A DNA stretch of 16,742 bases from Actinomycetes bacterium (GCA_021811025.1 JAJZPX010000011.1:1-16742), one strand, 5' to 3'; positions 1 through 7,039 are shown, counted from the stretch's first letter. Translations and numbers: made by a program. The notes: generated by a model not told the origin, from the sequence alone.

Positions 1-387
1 GTCGTAGCGCTCCTCCGTGTCCGCGACGAACCGCCGCCCGTCGGCGGTGAACACGCGCAGCCGCGGGTCGGAGGGCATGTCGAAGTAGCGCCTGGCGACG
101 TCCACCACCACGGGATCGATCTCCACCACGTCGATGCGCATCTCGCGGTAGTCGCGCCACATGCGCTTCGGCAGCGTCCCGCCGCCGAGTCCTATCACGA
201 GCGCTCGCCCGGCGTCGGGCTTGAGTGCGAGCGCGAGGTGCAGGTAGTCGGTGTAACGGATGTCCGACGTGTAGCCGTCGCGCAGGTCGATCGCGCTCTG
301 CCGGCGGTTGTCGAACTTCAGCGACCGCACGTTGCCGCGGTCGATGACGGTGATGCGGTGGTACTGGGTGTCTTTCCGGAACACCAT
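1..387 (-). CDS. Spermidine-synthase-like aminopropyltransferase (3' end cut by window)
   Basis: Only the first 129 residues lie in the window; the C-terminus runs off the left edge. The fold is that of the spermidine synthase/SAM-methyltransferase superfamily. Residues 63-76 contain VIGLGGGTLPK, the nucleotide-binding glycine loop. VVEIDP at 87-92 supplies the acidic residue that holds the ribose in this family, and ADGRRF at 115-120 is the usual third motif. Members transfer an aminopropyl group from decarboxylated SAM to putrescine, or are related enzymes of unproven substrate; the substrate here cannot be told because the C-terminal half is missing. The ATG at 387 has a weak GGCGAG-type site before it and lies 14 bases after the stop of the ferritin-like gene, so the two are probably co-transcribed. 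The frame stays open upstream, so the start is likely but not certain. Confidence 0.85.
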   Translation of the reverse strand, partial: MVFRKDTQYHRITVIDRGNVRSLKFDNRRQSAIDLRDGYTSDIRYTDYLHLALALKPDAGRALVIGLGGGTLPKRMWRDYREMRIDVVEIDPVVVDVARRYFDMPSDPRLRVFTADGRRFVADTEERYD

Positions 388-401
388 GGGCTCGCCGCCG
401 C

Positions 402-866
402 TCAGGAGACGTCGTTGGGCGCCCGCTCGATCGCGGGTACCGCCACGTGCAGCTCGACCTCCTCGACGTGCCGCATCTCGTCCTCACGCTCCTCGGCCAC
501 GAGCTGCTCGACCTCGGCCGGCAACCCGGAGGCGAGCGCGTCGGCGAAGAAGCTCGCGTTCGCCCGCTCGATCAGCAGCAGGTGCTCCATCGCGTCGGCC
601 GGGTCGGGCGCCCGCTCGACGAGCCTCAGCTCCTCGCGCACGAACGACATGAACTCGCCGCTCGGCTCGACGCCGCCCGCGGTCTTCTCGAGCAGCCGGT
701 GCATCCGCGAGAGATGCCGCGCGTGATCCGAGCGGAAGCCGCCCAGGCGCTGCCGCAGGTCCTCGTCCGTGATCCTGTGCTCGACCGAGTCGTACGCGCG
801 CACCGTCGCCGTCTCCAGCCATGACAGGCGCGCCAGCTCGGCTGCCGTTCCCATCTCGTCGACCAT
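402..866 (-). CDS. Ferritin-like (DUF2383-like) four-helix protein
   Basis: This 154-residue, almost wholly helical protein shows the four-helix layout of ferritin-like proteins. Helix 1 holds WLETATVRAYD (16-26), helix 2 DHARH (47-51), helix 3 LLLIERAN (96-103) and helix 4 EEREDEMRHVEEVE (125-138). The Glu and His residues in these segments are candidates for metal ligands, but the set is not the full canonical di-iron set and metal binding is unproven. It resembles the second half of the two-domain protein at 5017-6009 most closely (shared LLL-ERAN, DH--H, VELH). The start is supported by AGGAGG four bases before the ATG at 866. It is first in a two-gene unit with the spermidine-synthase-like gene. 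No signal peptide is seen, so it should be cytoplasmic. Confidence 0.85.
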   Translation of the reverse strand: MVDEMGTAAELARLSWLETATVRAYDSVEHRITDEDLRQRLGGFRSDHARHLSRMHRLLEKTAGGVEPSGEFMSFVREELRLVERAPDPADAMEHLLLIERANASFFADALASGLPAEVEQLVAEEREDEMRHVEEVELHVAVPAIERAPNDVS

Positions 867-902
867 CGCCCCTCCTCGCGCTCGCCGCGCGTACCGAAGA
901 TT

Positions 903-919
903 CCCTTCCTCGCGAAGGG
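903..919. promoter_or_regulatory. Hairpin/inverted repeat between divergent genes
   Basis: CCCTTC and GAAGGG form a perfect 6-bp inverted repeat around a 5-base loop, in the 125-bp gap between the divergent genes starting at 866 (minus) and 992 (plus). It could be an operator or part of the leader of the minus-strand gene. No convincing -35/-10 pair was found here; TACCAT at 937-942 is a possible -10 for the plus-strand gene without a matching -35. Confidence 0.3.
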
Positions 920-991
920 GGAGCGCCCGCGGGGGGTACCATCCGATGGCAGGCGGGAAGCGGGCCGCCGCAGACGGGGAGGGAGCGGCGG

Positions 992-1306
992 ATGGCCACC
1001 GAGACGTACAGGGTGTCCACCGAGGACGCGGTGCAGACGATCGCCCGGCTGCTCGAGCGCGACGACGTCCGGGGGATCAGCGTGCGGGACGTCGACGGCG
1101 AGACGGTCGTGGAGGTGCCGGGCGCGTCGTCGCCCGAGGGTGGCGCGCGGGAGCTCATGGATAGCTGGCAGGACTACGCCGGCGGGGGCGCCGAAGTGAC
1201 GATCGTCGCCGAGACCGGCCTGCCGCCGGGCGAGCCGCCCCCCGGCCGGATCCTCGAGGAGCCGCCCGAGCACCCCGAGGAGGGCGAACCGCGCCGGCAC
1301 GAGTAA
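992..1306 (+). CDS. Small acidic protein of unknown function
   Basis: A 104-residue protein that I do not recognise with certainty. The first half alternates helix and strand: TEDAVQTIARLLERDDVRGISVRD, then DGETVVEVPG. This faintly resembles DUF4342-type small proteins, where a helix is followed by 'V.RI.I.D..G.T..E.P'. The last 25 residues are rich in Pro and Glu and look disordered. The frame is open further upstream to 821, but the ATG at 992 is preceded by GGGGAGGGAG and the upstream part would overlap the divergent ferritin-like gene, so 992 was chosen. It is followed 30 bases later by the DUF2254 gene in the same direction, so the two may form an operon. Confidence 0.75.
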   Translation: MATETYRVSTEDAVQTIARLLERDDVRGISVRDVDGETVVEVPGASSPEGGARELMDSWQDYAGGGAEVTIVAETGLPPGEPPPGRILEEPPEHPEEGEPRRHE

Positions 1307-1336
1307 AGGGCCGGCTTCGCGAGAAGGGCGTGAGGC

Positions 1337-2497
1337 ATGCTCGGACGAGGGTGGACGCTGCCGCTGCCGGCGGCGGTGGGCGGCGTGGCCGGCGGGGTGC
1401 TGCTGGTGTACGGCGACCGCTACCTCGAGGCGAGGGGGACGACCGGCGCGCCCGAGGCGGTCGTGCCGGTGCTCGTGGCGCTGCTGTTCGGCGCCGCGTT
1501 CCTGATCGCGCTGCTCGCAGCGCTCGCGGCGCGCTGGCGGCCGGCAGTCTCGGCGCTCCCGGTGCCGCCGGCGTCCGGCACGATCGCGTGGCTGCTCGCT
1601 TCGGCCGGGGTGGCCGTCGTGGCGCTCGGCTCGGTCCGCGTCGGCGTGCCGGGCGAGCCGTCGTTCGCGCCCGCGCTCGCGACGACCGTCGCGGCGCTGC
1701 TCGCCGCGGGCGGCCTCGCGTCGTTCGCGCGTTACGCGCGCACTCTGGCGGACGCGTCCCGGCCGTACGCGGTCGTCGCGCGGCTCGGCGAGATCGCGGT
1801 GGACGCCGCGGACCGCCGCTACCCGCCGCGGCTCCCCGCCGACGCGCCCGAGACGCCGCCGCTGCGACTCGGCAGAGTGGTCGCGGCCCCGCGCACCGGC
1901 TACGTCGTGTCGGTCGACGTCCCGCGACTGGTCGCGGACGCCCGCCGCGCGAGTGCCGTCGTGGCCGCGCCCGCAGTGGGCGCGTTCGTCGTCCGCGGCG
2001 AGCCGCTGCTGCAGGCGTTCGGGCAGGACGGCAAGCCGCTGCCACGCCGCGTCGTCGGAGGCGTGCGGATCGCGGACGTGCGCGACACGCGCGAGGACGT
2101 CGCGTTCGACCTCGGCCTGCTCTCCGACATCGCCGTGGGCGCGGTCGCCACCGAGCCGGGCGTCGCGGAGGCGGCTCTCGACCGCATCGGCGAGGTCCTC
2201 GCCAGGCTCGGCCCGCGCCCGTTCCCGCACGGGCGCTTCGCCGACGCGAGGGGCGACGTTCGCGTGGTGCAGCCCGTTCCCGGATGGCCGCGGCTCGTCG
2301 AGATCGCGCTTTCGGACGTCGCGCTGCGCGGCGCCGCCGACCCGCGTGTCCGCGAGCGTCTGTCGGCGCTCGTCGAGGCGCTGCGCCGCCGCGTCGGCCC
2401 CGAGCGCGCGGCCGTTCTCGCCGCCTACGCCCCCGGAGCCGCGTTCCCGGCCGAGGTGGAGCGGCGCGTCCCCGTGGTGGACGCGGACCGCCGCTAA
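1337..2497 (+). CDS. DUF2254 family membrane protein
   Basis: A 386-residue protein with four predicted membrane helices in the first 135 residues (about 9-26, 42-67, 82-100 and 111-130), followed by a long soluble C-terminal part. The soluble part carries DUF2254 hallmarks: TGYVVSVDVPRLVADAR, GAFVVRGEPLLQAFG, DVAFDLGLLSDIAVGA and a later regular helical segment. DUF2254 proteins are predicted membrane proteins with no established biochemical role. In this copy the segment that normally reads like 'ALSPGINDP.TA' is degenerate (AVATEPGVAEAALDRI), so it is a divergent member. The ATG at 1337 follows GAAGGGCGTGAGG. Its stop lies 4 bases from the stop of the converging bacterioferritin-like gene. 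Confidence 0.8.
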   Translation: MLGRGWTLPLPAAVGGVAGGVLLVYGDRYLEARGTTGAPEAVVPVLVALLFGAAFLIALLAALAARWRPAVSALPVPPASGTIAWLLASAGVAVVALGSVRVGVPGEPSFAPALATTVAALLAAGGLASFARYARTLADASRPYAVVARLGEIAVDAADRRYPPRLPADAPETPPLRLGRVVAAPRTGYVVSVDVPRLVADARRASAVVAAPAVGAFVVRGEPLLQAFGQDGKPLPRRVVGGVRIADVRDTREDVAFDLGLLSDIAVGAVATEPGVAEAALDRIGEVLARLGPRPFPHGRFADARGDVRVVQPVPGWPRLVEIALSDVALRGAADPRVRERLSALVEALRRRVGPERAAVLAAYAPGAAFPAEVERRVPVVDADRR

Positions 2498-2501
2498 AGC
2501 C

Positions 2502-2969
2502 CTACCGCCCCAGCATCATCTGGAAGCGGTTCACGTGGTTCTCCTCGTCACCGAGGATGCTCTCCAGCATGCGCCGGGTCGTCACGTCACCCTCGGAGTC
2601 CGCCTGCTTGACCGCGTCGCGATACAGCCGGACCGCGTCGTTCTCGCTCGCGAGGTCCATGGACGCCATCTGCTCCAACGTCCGGGCGTCCCTCCCGATC
2701 TCGCTCGGCTGCGTCGTCGGGTCGCCGCCGAGGAAGTCGATCCGCTCCCCGAGCATCTCGGCGTGCTTCATCTCGGTGATCGCGATGTCCTTGAACTCGT
2801 CGGCCATCGCGAGTCCCTCGGCCGTCGTGATCTGGTAGTGGTGCCGCATGTACTGGGTGATGACGGCGAGCTCGCGCGCCCTCAGCATGTTGAGCGTGTC
2901 CAGCAGCGTCCCAGCCGCCTGGGCCGTGCCCGCCGGCATCGTCGAGGTCCCGGAACCGTACTCCTCCAT
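2502..2969 (-). CDS. Bacterioferritin-like di-iron protein
   Basis: A 155-residue protein whose metal ligands line up with E. coli bacterioferritin at a constant offset of 15: Glu33, Glu66, His69, Glu109, Glu142 and His145 match Glu18, Glu51, His54, Glu94, Glu127 and His130. Tyr40 and Met67 match Tyr25 and the haem-ligand Met52. The ferroxidase centre is therefore complete and haem binding is possible. It ends right after helix 4, lacking the short fifth helix found in classical bacterioferritins, and has a 15-residue N-terminal extension, so cage assembly is uncertain. The family oxidises Fe(II) and stores iron, or protects DNA. The ATG at 2969 has GGAAGGA about 9 bases upstream. It is the last gene of the minus-strand ferritin-like run but is separated from the remnant upstream by 87 bases. 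Confidence 0.88.
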   Translation of the reverse strand: MEEYGSGTSTMPAGTAQAAGTLLDTLNMLRARELAVITQYMRHHYQITTAEGLAMADEFKDIAITEMKHAEMLGERIDFLGGDPTTQPSEIGRDARTLEQMASMDLASENDAVRLYRDAVKQADSEGDVTTRRMLESILGDEENHVNRFQMMLGR

Positions 2970-3056
2970 GTCCCCACGTCCTTCCCGCGCGTCGCGCAGT
3001 CCGCGATCGATTCGTGACCCGAGGAGTATTTCCCGCGGCAGGCCGCGCGAGACCGG

Positions 3057-3152
3057 TCAGGCGCGCAGCCGCTTCGAGAACGCGTTGATTTTCCGCGCGT
3101 GCCGCTCGTGGTCGTCGCGCGCGTTCGAGCTCCGCCGCGAGCTCGCCGTCAT
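3057..3152 (-). pseudogene. Remnant of a ferritin-like gene
   Basis: A 31-codon reading frame opens with an ATG that overlaps the dehydrogenase stop (ATGA). Its second half reads ARDDHERHARKINAFSKRL, which matches the helix-2 segment of the neighbouring ferritin-like proteins (RDDHKRHVKAIDNLLEKM, RSDHARHLSRMHRLLEK). In another frame the bases just upstream read ELAAELERAR, the expected preceding sequence. The two frames meet in a CG dinucleotide run (about 3112-3120), a plausible slippage site. A stop follows directly, and helices 1, 3 and 4 are missing. I read it as a decayed paralogue; a short functional peptide is a less likely alternative. Confidence 0.6.
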
Positions 3153-3979
3153 CTCGCCTGCGCGGCCGCCGCGGTCACCCCCGTCAGCCGCTCGCACTCC
3201 GCCCAGAAGCGCTCCTGCAGGTCCTCGTCGTAGCTGAGCCGCGAGCTGTCGTGAGGCTCCTCGTCCGTGAGGTACAGGCGCGTCCGCCCCGCGAGCTCCT
3301 CGGCCGTCGCGGCGTACACCTCCACGCGCGCGCCCTCTTCGGGCGGCGACCCGCTGAAGCCGAATCCCGGGTGCAGGAGCTTCGTCGCGATCACGCCGGG
3401 GTGGAGCACGTTCACGGTCACGGCCGAGGGGTCGAGGCGTCGCGCCTGGGCGTATGCGACGAGGACGTCGCCCAGCTTCGAGAGCGCGTACGCCTCGTAC
3501 GCGCCGTAGTGGCGCTCGCCCTGCAGGTTCCCGAAGTCCACCGATCGCACGGTGGTGTGCGCCACGGACGAGACGTTCACGACGCGCGCCGGGGCGGACC
3601 GCTCGAGCAGCGGCAGCAGCAGCTGCGTCAGCAGGAACGGGGCGAGCACGTTCACGGCGAACGTCGTCTCGAGTCCGTCCTCGGTGAGCCGCCTGCGGTG
3701 CTCGTACGTCCCGGCGTTGTTGAGCAGCACGTCGAGCCGGCCGAACCGCCGCGTGACGTCGGCCGCGAGCGACCGCACCTGCCGCTGCGAGCCGAGGTCC
3801 GCCACCGCCTCCTCGATCGTCCCGCCGGCATCGCGGCGGATCGCCGCAGCGGTCTCGCTCACGCGCGTCCCGTCGCGGCCGTGGACGACGACGCCGAGGC
3901 CGCGGCGGGCCAGCTCGAGCGCGGCGGCGCGCCCGATGCCGGACGTCGCGCCCGTCACGAGCACGAGCCGATCGCTCAT
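3149..3979 (-). CDS. Short-chain dehydrogenase/reductase (retinol-dehydrogenase-like)
   Basis: A 276-residue classical SDR. TGATSGIG (9-16) is the NAD(P)-binding glycine motif, HGRD (33-36) suggests NADP preference, D61 binds the adenine, and NNAG (87-90) and N110 are structural. S137/S138 (NVSS) with Y164 and K168 (YALSK) form the active site. The HPGV at 193-196 follows the usual pattern. Layout and the insert between NVSS and YxxxK resemble retinol-dehydrogenase/WW-oxidoreductase-like SDRs; the substrate is unknown. The ATG at 3979 overlaps the stop of the upstream ferritin-like gene (ATGA), and its own stop overlaps the start of the ferritin remnant. Co-translation with ferritin-like proteins is unusual and may mean a linked redox role, which is inference. 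Confidence 0.9.
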   Translation of the reverse strand: MSDRLVLVTGATSGIGRAAALELARRGLGVVVHGRDGTRVSETAAAIRRDAGGTIEEAVADLGSQRQVRSLAADVTRRFGRLDVLLNNAGTYEHRRRLTEDGLETTFAVNVLAPFLLTQLLLPLLERSAPARVVNVSSVAHTTVRSVDFGNLQGERHYGAYEAYALSKLGDVLVAYAQARRLDPSAVTVNVLHPGVIATKLLHPGFGFSGSPPEEGARVEVYAATAEELAGRTRLYLTDEEPHDSSRLSYDEDLQERFWAECERLTGVTAAAAQAR

Positions 3980-4428
3980 CCGCCCGCCCTCGCCTTCGGC
4001 CCGCTCGCCATCCGCCGCAGAGACTCCACGTGCTCTCGCTCCTCGGCCAGTCCCTCGCGCACCGCGTCCGCCGCCTCCGCGGGCATCCGCTCGTCCGACG
4101 CGGCGCTGTAGCGCTCGAGGTGTTGCTCCTCGGCCTCGAGCAGCGCGCGAAGCTCGCCGGGCCGCCCGCGCGCCTGCGTCACGCGCCACACCTGCTCCTG
4201 CAGCCTCCTGCGGACGTCCTCGCCAAGCTCGGGCGGGCCGATGTGGCCGAAGAAGACGTCGTCGATCCGCGCCGCGTGCCTCGCGTGCGCCGCCCGGAAG
4301 CGGTGCAGCTCTCGCGAAGTCGCAGCGTCCTGCGCGAACGCGCCGACGGCCTCCTCGTACGCCGCCGCGGCCTCCTGGTCGAGGTACCGAAGCTCGGCGA
4401 GGGTCACCGCCCAGTGCCGGCCTTCCAT
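3976..4428 (-). CDS. Ferritin-like (DUF2383-like) protein
   Basis: A 150-residue helical protein of the same family as its neighbours. Helix 1 has YLDQEAAAAYEEAV (15-28), helix 2 AAHARHAARID (46-56), helix 3 LLEAEEQHLERYSAA, and helix 4 AEEREHVESLRRM. Helix 3 lacks the LLL-ERAN form but keeps several Glu and His. Metal binding is possible but not shown. The start ATG at 4428 shares a base with the stop of the upstream paralogue (TGATG), and the stop overlaps the dehydrogenase start (ATGA), so translation of these genes is probably coupled. No export signal is present. Confidence 0.8.
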   Translation of the reverse strand: MEGRHWAVTLAELRYLDQEAAAAYEEAVGAFAQDAATSRELHRFRAAHARHAARIDDVFFGHIGPPELGEDVRRRLQEQVWRVTQARGRPGELRALLEAEEQHLERYSAASDERMPAEAADAVREGLAEEREHVESLRRMASGPKARAGG

Positions 4429-4880
4429 CAGCGCCTCACAGGCCCGGTCTGAGCGAGCCCGGCCGTGGCGATGCGCAGGAAGTCGACGTGCTCCTCCTCG
4501 GCCGCGACCCAGCTGCGGAGGTCGTCGGCGAGGTCCGCGGGCGGGTCCGAGCGCAGGAAGGCGTCGGTCTCGAGCCGCAGCGCCGCCTCCGCCACCCGCA
4601 GCGTCGAAAAGACGCCCTGGTGGTCGAGCGCTTTCGAAGTCCCGTCCGCGACCTGCTTGACGTAGTCCTCCACGACGTTCGAGCCCTTGGCGGGCCCGCC
4701 CATGCTCGCCTCCTTCTCCCGCAGCCGTTCGAGGTGCGCCTGGTGCTCCTGCCTGAAGCGCATCAGGGACGGCGCCGCGTCGCTGTTCTGCAGCTTCGCG
4801 AGCGCCGCGTCGTACCCGAGCCGGACCGCGTCCTCCATTCGCGCCACCGTGTGCAGCCGCCGCATGTCCTCGCGCGCCAT
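4428..4880 (-). CDS. Ferritin-like (DUF2383-like) protein, diverged
   Basis: A 150-residue helical protein. Recognisable family segments are MEDAVRLGYDAAL (helix 1), FRQEHQAHLERL (helix 2), LRVAEAALRLETDAF (helix 3) and AAEEEHVDFLRIA (helix 4). The helix 3 Glu-Asn-type motif is changed, so it is one of the more diverged copies. The frame begins at a TTG (4883), but the ATG at 4880 is preceded by AGGAGG at an 8-base spacing and was chosen. It heads the coupled set with the next ferritin-like gene, the dehydrogenase and the remnant. In the upstream gap, TAGGAA on the minus strand (about 4920) is a possible -10 without a good -35. Confidence 0.8.
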   Translation of the reverse strand: MAREDMRRLHTVARMEDAVRLGYDAALAKLQNSDAAPSLMRFRQEHQAHLERLREKEASMGGPAKGSNVVEDYVKQVADGTSKALDHQGVFSTLRVAEAALRLETDAFLRSDPPADLADDLRSWVAAEEEHVDFLRIATAGLAQTGPVRR

Positions 4881-5016
4881 CAAAGACCCCTCCTCACCGG
4901 TCGTTGCCGCGTGCTTCCTACCCGCGCGCTCGGGCCGCGATAACGCACGGCGGCGCGGGCAGGAACGGGCGGTCGGCTCAGCCGGGAGGCGAGGGACGGA
5001 TGACCCGCCCCCGGCC

Positions 5017-6009
5017 CTACAGCCCCGGCGTGCTCGTCGGGTCCTCGCCCACCCGCGGCGCCGACTGCGAGCCGTAGCCGACGGCGATGGGAGTGTGCAG
5101 CTCGACCCACGCGGTGTGGTGCTGCTCGTCGAGGTGGTGCTGCTCGATCAGGCGCATGGCCTCCTCGTTCGGGATGTTCGCCCGCGACACGGACTCGTAC
5201 TCGGCCGAGTTCGCGCGCTCGAGCAGGAGCAGGCGCTCCAGCGCGTCGTCCTGGTCCTTCGCTCGCCCGATCAGGCCGATCGCCTCGAAGAGGTACTGCT
5301 GCAGCTCGCCGGTCGCGAGCTGAGGTGTCGTCCCCATCTTCTCGAGGAGGTTGTCGATCGCCTTGACGTGCCGCTTGTGGTCGTCGCGGAAGAGCTGCAA
5401 CTGGCCCGAGACCTCGTCGCTTGCCGCTTTCGGGAGCGCGGCGTCGTACGCGTTCGCCGTCTGTTCGTCCATGAACCGCAGGCCCGACAGCATGACGTAG
5501 AGCTCCTGGACGCTCATGTCCCAAGCGCCCTTGCCGCTCTGCGCCTCGTGAGCGACGGCCGTCAGACCCGTCATCGGCCGAACGTGCTTGGCGAGGTAGT
5601 CGACGTCGCGTTCCTCGAAGGTGCACATCTGCCGCACGATGTCCGCCGCACCCAGCGGCGGCCCGGCGGCGAGCGTCCTGCGGCACTCGCCGAGGTTCGC
5701 CTGCTCGATCAGCAGAAGGCCCTCAAGCGCCTCGTCCTCGTCCTTCGCGTTCCGGATGATCTGGGTGTGCTCGAAGAAGAACGAGCGGAACGACTCCGAC
5801 GGGGTCTCGCGACGCCAGCCCATGCGCTCGGCGACGTCGTCGAGCTGGTCGGCCATCTTCGCGTGGTTGTTGCGGAACAGCTGGAGGCTCTGCCTGATCT
5901 CGTCGTCGCGGACCTTCTTGAGCGTCTCGTCGTACGCGCGCACCGTCTCCCGGTCGAGATAGTCGAGCACGCCGAGCTTCCTCGCCCCTTCGCCCCGTCC
6001 GCCGTCCAT
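5017..6009 (-). CDS. Tandem two-domain ferritin-like protein
   Basis: A 330-residue protein made of two ferritin-like domains, about residues 13-145 and 167-305, joined by a 20-residue Gly/Ala/His linker. Both halves repeat the same order: LDRETVRAYDETL / MDEQTANAYDAAL; RNNHAKM / RDDHKRH; LLLIEQAN / LLLLERAN; FEERDVDYLAKH / EQHHLDEQHHTAWVELH. Single-domain relatives lie on both sides, so this looks like an internal duplication or fusion of neighbouring genes. A four-helix pair could form an intramolecular dimer. The second half keeps more candidate ligands (helix 4 is rich in His). The frame starts with a GTG at 6018, but GGGGGTG lies 6-7 bases before the ATG at 6009, which was chosen. The gene is 136 bases from the next ferritin-like gene. 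Confidence 0.85.
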   Translation of the reverse strand: MDGGRGEGARKLGVLDYLDRETVRAYDETLKKVRDDEIRQSLQLFRNNHAKMADQLDDVAERMGWRRETPSESFRSFFFEHTQIIRNAKDEDEALEGLLLIEQANLGECRRTLAAGPPLGAADIVRQMCTFEERDVDYLAKHVRPMTGLTAVAHEAQSGKGAWDMSVQELYVMLSGLRFMDEQTANAYDAALPKAASDEVSGQLQLFRDDHKRHVKAIDNLLEKMGTTPQLATGELQQYLFEAIGLIGRAKDQDDALERLLLLERANSAEYESVSRANIPNEEAMRLIEQHHLDEQHHTAWVELHTPIAVGYGSQSAPRVGEDPTSTPGL

Positions 6010-6112
6010 CGCAAACACCCCCGCTGCGTCGAGAATGCCTTACGTCACGGAGGTAGGTTCCCCCGCGTGAGCCGACGCGAAACCCCGGCAACGAGACGAG
6101 GGAGGCCGCTTC

Positions 6113-6400
6113 ATGAAGACGTCAGCGACCGCCGTGCTCGAGCTGCTCGACCACCTGTTCGCCGAGCGCGCGGTGATCGACAAGCAGCGGCTGATCCGTG
6201 CGGCGACGGCGGCCGGCGTGGGTGACGACGCGCTGGAGGCGATGCGCGAGCTGCCCGACGGCGAGTACACGCACGAGGGACTCGTCGCGAGGCTCGAGGT
6301 GCCCGTGCGCGAGCGCGAGATGGCGCGCGAGGCGGGCATGAGCGGGCACTCCGAGCCCGGCTGGCGGCCGCGCGAGGTGCGACGGCACCCGAACCGGTAG
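6113..6400 (+). CDS. DUF2795-like small protein
   Basis: A 95-residue soluble protein. Its core, IDKQRLIRAATAAGVG (45% of the domain) followed by EAMRELPDGEYTHEGL, fits the DUF2795 pattern 'K..L...A...G.....L..LP...Y....L'. DUF2795 proteins are small, helical and of unknown function, common in actinobacteria. The C-terminal 35 residues are basic and probably disordered. Two more proteins of this pattern lie in the window (7040-7255 and 14047-14328). The ATG is preceded by GAGGGAGG. It is divergent from the two-domain ferritin-like gene, with 103 bases between, so the two may share control. Confidence 0.75.
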   Translation: MKTSATAVLELLDHLFAERAVIDKQRLIRAATAAGVGDDALEAMRELPDGEYTHEGLVARLEVPVREREMAREAGMSGHSEPGWRPREVRRHPNR

Positions 6401-6421
6401 CGGGGAGGGCGGGCTCCCCGC
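6400..6421 (+). terminator. Stem-loop just after the DUF2795-like gene
   Basis: GCGGGGAG and CTCCCCGC form a perfect 8-bp stem around GGCGGG, starting at the last base of the stop codon. There is no T-run, so it is at best a GC-type terminator, or a 3'-end stabiliser. Confidence 0.45.
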
Positions 6422-6447
6422 CGGGGGCCGGGAGTGGTGCCGCTAGG

Positions 6448-6476
6448 TTCACAGGCTCTGGAATCGGGCGTACCTT
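6448..6476 (+). promoter_or_regulatory. Candidate promoter for the small exported protein
   Basis: TTCACA (5 of 6 to the -35 consensus) and TACCTT (4 of 6 to the -10) are separated by exactly 17 bases. Transcription would begin near 6483, about 23 bases before the ATG at 6506. Confidence 0.45.
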
Positions 6477-6505
6477 GGAGGTGGCCCTTGCGAGAGGAGA
6501 CGGAG

Positions 6506-6859
6506 ATGTCCACCTCACGGAATCGACTACTGATCGGGGCGGGGGCTGTTGCGATCCTCGCTGCTGCTGGTCTTGCGTTCAACGCGACGTGTGCTGCTCA
6601 CGTGGCGACTCAGCCGGTAGCGAACCAAGACCGCGCCATGCCGTCCGGAGAGAATGTTGCCACTGATAATCTGGTCAACCGGTCCAGTGGCTACCCTGGG
6701 CCCATGGGAGACGACGCGGAGGCTGCCATCAAGGACCCGAAGAACAAGGACAAGTGGATTGGCATGACTCGCGGCGCAGACGGCAAGTTGCATGTCGACA
6801 AGATCGTGGACGGTCCGGACTTGGAGATGGATGCTCGCCCTGCCAAGAACGCCAAGTAG
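6506..6859 (+). CDS. Small exported or membrane-anchored protein of unknown function
   Basis: A 117-residue protein that I do not recognise. Residues 1-7 are basic and 8-26 are hydrophobic, which fits a signal peptide or N-terminal anchor; the cysteine at about 28 is not in a good lipobox (NATC). The mature part is polar with Asp, Lys and Gly-rich stretches (IKDPKNKDKWIGM, GADGKLHVDKIVDG). The frame is open back to 6434, but AGAGGAGACGGAG directly before the ATG at 6506, and the hydrophobic N-terminus, support this start. Many codons end in T (runs of GCT, GTT, GAT, AAT), unlike the GC-ending codons of the neighbours, so it may be recently acquired or weakly expressed. Confidence 0.65.
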   Translation: MSTSRNRLLIGAGAVAILAAAGLAFNATCAAHVATQPVANQDRAMPSGENVATDNLVNRSSGYPGPMGDDAEAAIKDPKNKDKWIGMTRGADGKLHVDKIVDGPDLEMDARPAKNAK

Positions 6860-7039
6860 CCAACTTCGGGGGACTTCGAATCCGCCTGATAGCCTTCACG
6901 CTCGCGCTTCTGCTTGTCGCCCCATCATCTGCGAGTGCGTGCCCTGCCCAGGGTTAACAACAATAGCGCGGGGCAGGAGGTCCGCCCCCGGTGGTAGAAC
7001 ATCCGCCACGGGTGTTCCGCCGACTTGGGGGTGAGCAGG
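6860..7039 (+). other. Gap with a signal-peptide-like broken frame
   Basis: At 6874-6957 one plus-strand frame reads LRIRLIAFTLALLLVAPSSASACPAQG then stops. It looks like a signal peptide with no mature protein and no start codon (CTT at the expected ATG). It could be the remains of an exported-protein gene. No convincing promoter for the next gene was found here. Confidence 0.3.

Noticed and set aside
626..2230. Long minus-strand open frame opposite the DUF2254 gene
   Set aside because: It is Arg-rich and low in complexity, the usual shadow of a GC-rich coding strand; the plus-strand gene shows real domain motifs.
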